A stretch of 47,193 nucleotides of DNA from Priestia endophytica DSM 13796. GTDB lineage: Bacteria > Bacillota > Bacilli > Bacillales > Bacillaceae_H. Location of the stretch: NCBI RefSeq assembly GCF_900115845.1, contig NZ_FOXX01000021.1, forward strand, positions 1 through 47,193, read 5' to 3'. A program made the position numbers and the translations under genes. Each line of letters begins with the position of its first letter. The first letter of the stretch is position 1. Shown in pieces: positions 47,186 through 47,193 of the stretch. Under the pieces are notes generated by a model that ran no database searches, was not told the DNA's origin, and worked only from the letters and a program-made list of their open reading frames with translations.

Positions 47186-47193
47186 AAGGAGGG
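47186..47193 (+). promoter_or_regulatory. ribosome binding site of the next gene (probably rpoA)
   Basis: AAGGAGGG at the right edge; the start codon lies outside the window. In Bacillus rpoA follows rpsK, so rpoA is expected. Confidence 0.7.

Overview
The window is a low-GC Firmicute chromosome segment. Gene order and protein sequences match the rrn-ctsR to rpsK interval of Bacillus, so the source is a Bacillaceae member (Bacillus or Priestia type; I cannot name the species). All genes lie on the + strand. Supporting signs are strong AGGAGG ribosome binding sites, TTGACA/TATAAT promoters, a cysteine T-box, a CtsR box and GTG/TTG starts.

Layout. Bases 1-351 hold the end of a 23S gene, a 5S gene and a terminator. 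Bases 385-9606 carry the CtsR heat-shock operon (ctsR-mcsA-mcsB-clpC-radA-disA), then yacL and ispD. Bases 9603-15737 carry ispF, gltX, the T-box-controlled cysE-cysS genes and three RNA-processing genes (mrnC, rlmB, rae1). Bases 15780-17647 carry sigH, rpmGB, secE and nusG. Bases 17702-28547 carry the L11-L1 and L10-L7/L12 units, a 16S methyltransferase-like gene, rpoB and rpoC. Bases 28598-33394 are the str region (rpsL, rpsG, fusA, tuf). Bases 33477-47027 are the S10-spc-alpha ribosomal protein clusters with secY, adk, map and infA. The window ends on the ribosome binding site of the next gene, presumably rpoA.

The genes are a housekeeping core: protein quality control by arginine phosphorylation and Clp proteolysis, c-di-AMP synthesis, isoprenoid precursors, aminoacyl-tRNA synthesis, ribosome and RNA polymerase subunits, and the Sec channel. 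Much of the control seems to act in mRNA leaders: a T-box, an L10 leader, two copies of an L1-binding mimic, and structured leaders before rpoB, rpsJ and rpoA.

I see no mobile element, CRISPR array or novel multi-gene system. The most notable finding is decay. Two small accessory RNA-binding genes normally found in this region of Bacillus are present only as frameshifted remnants in their usual positions: the L7Ae-like rplGB/ybxF between rpoC and rpsL, and the KOW-domain ybzG between map and infA. Both were found by reading fragments in several frames. Other points of interest are an 18-bp perfect palindrome before rpmGB, a promoter-plus-terminator leader before nusG, and a terminator-like structure with an embedded -10 before the presumed rpoA.
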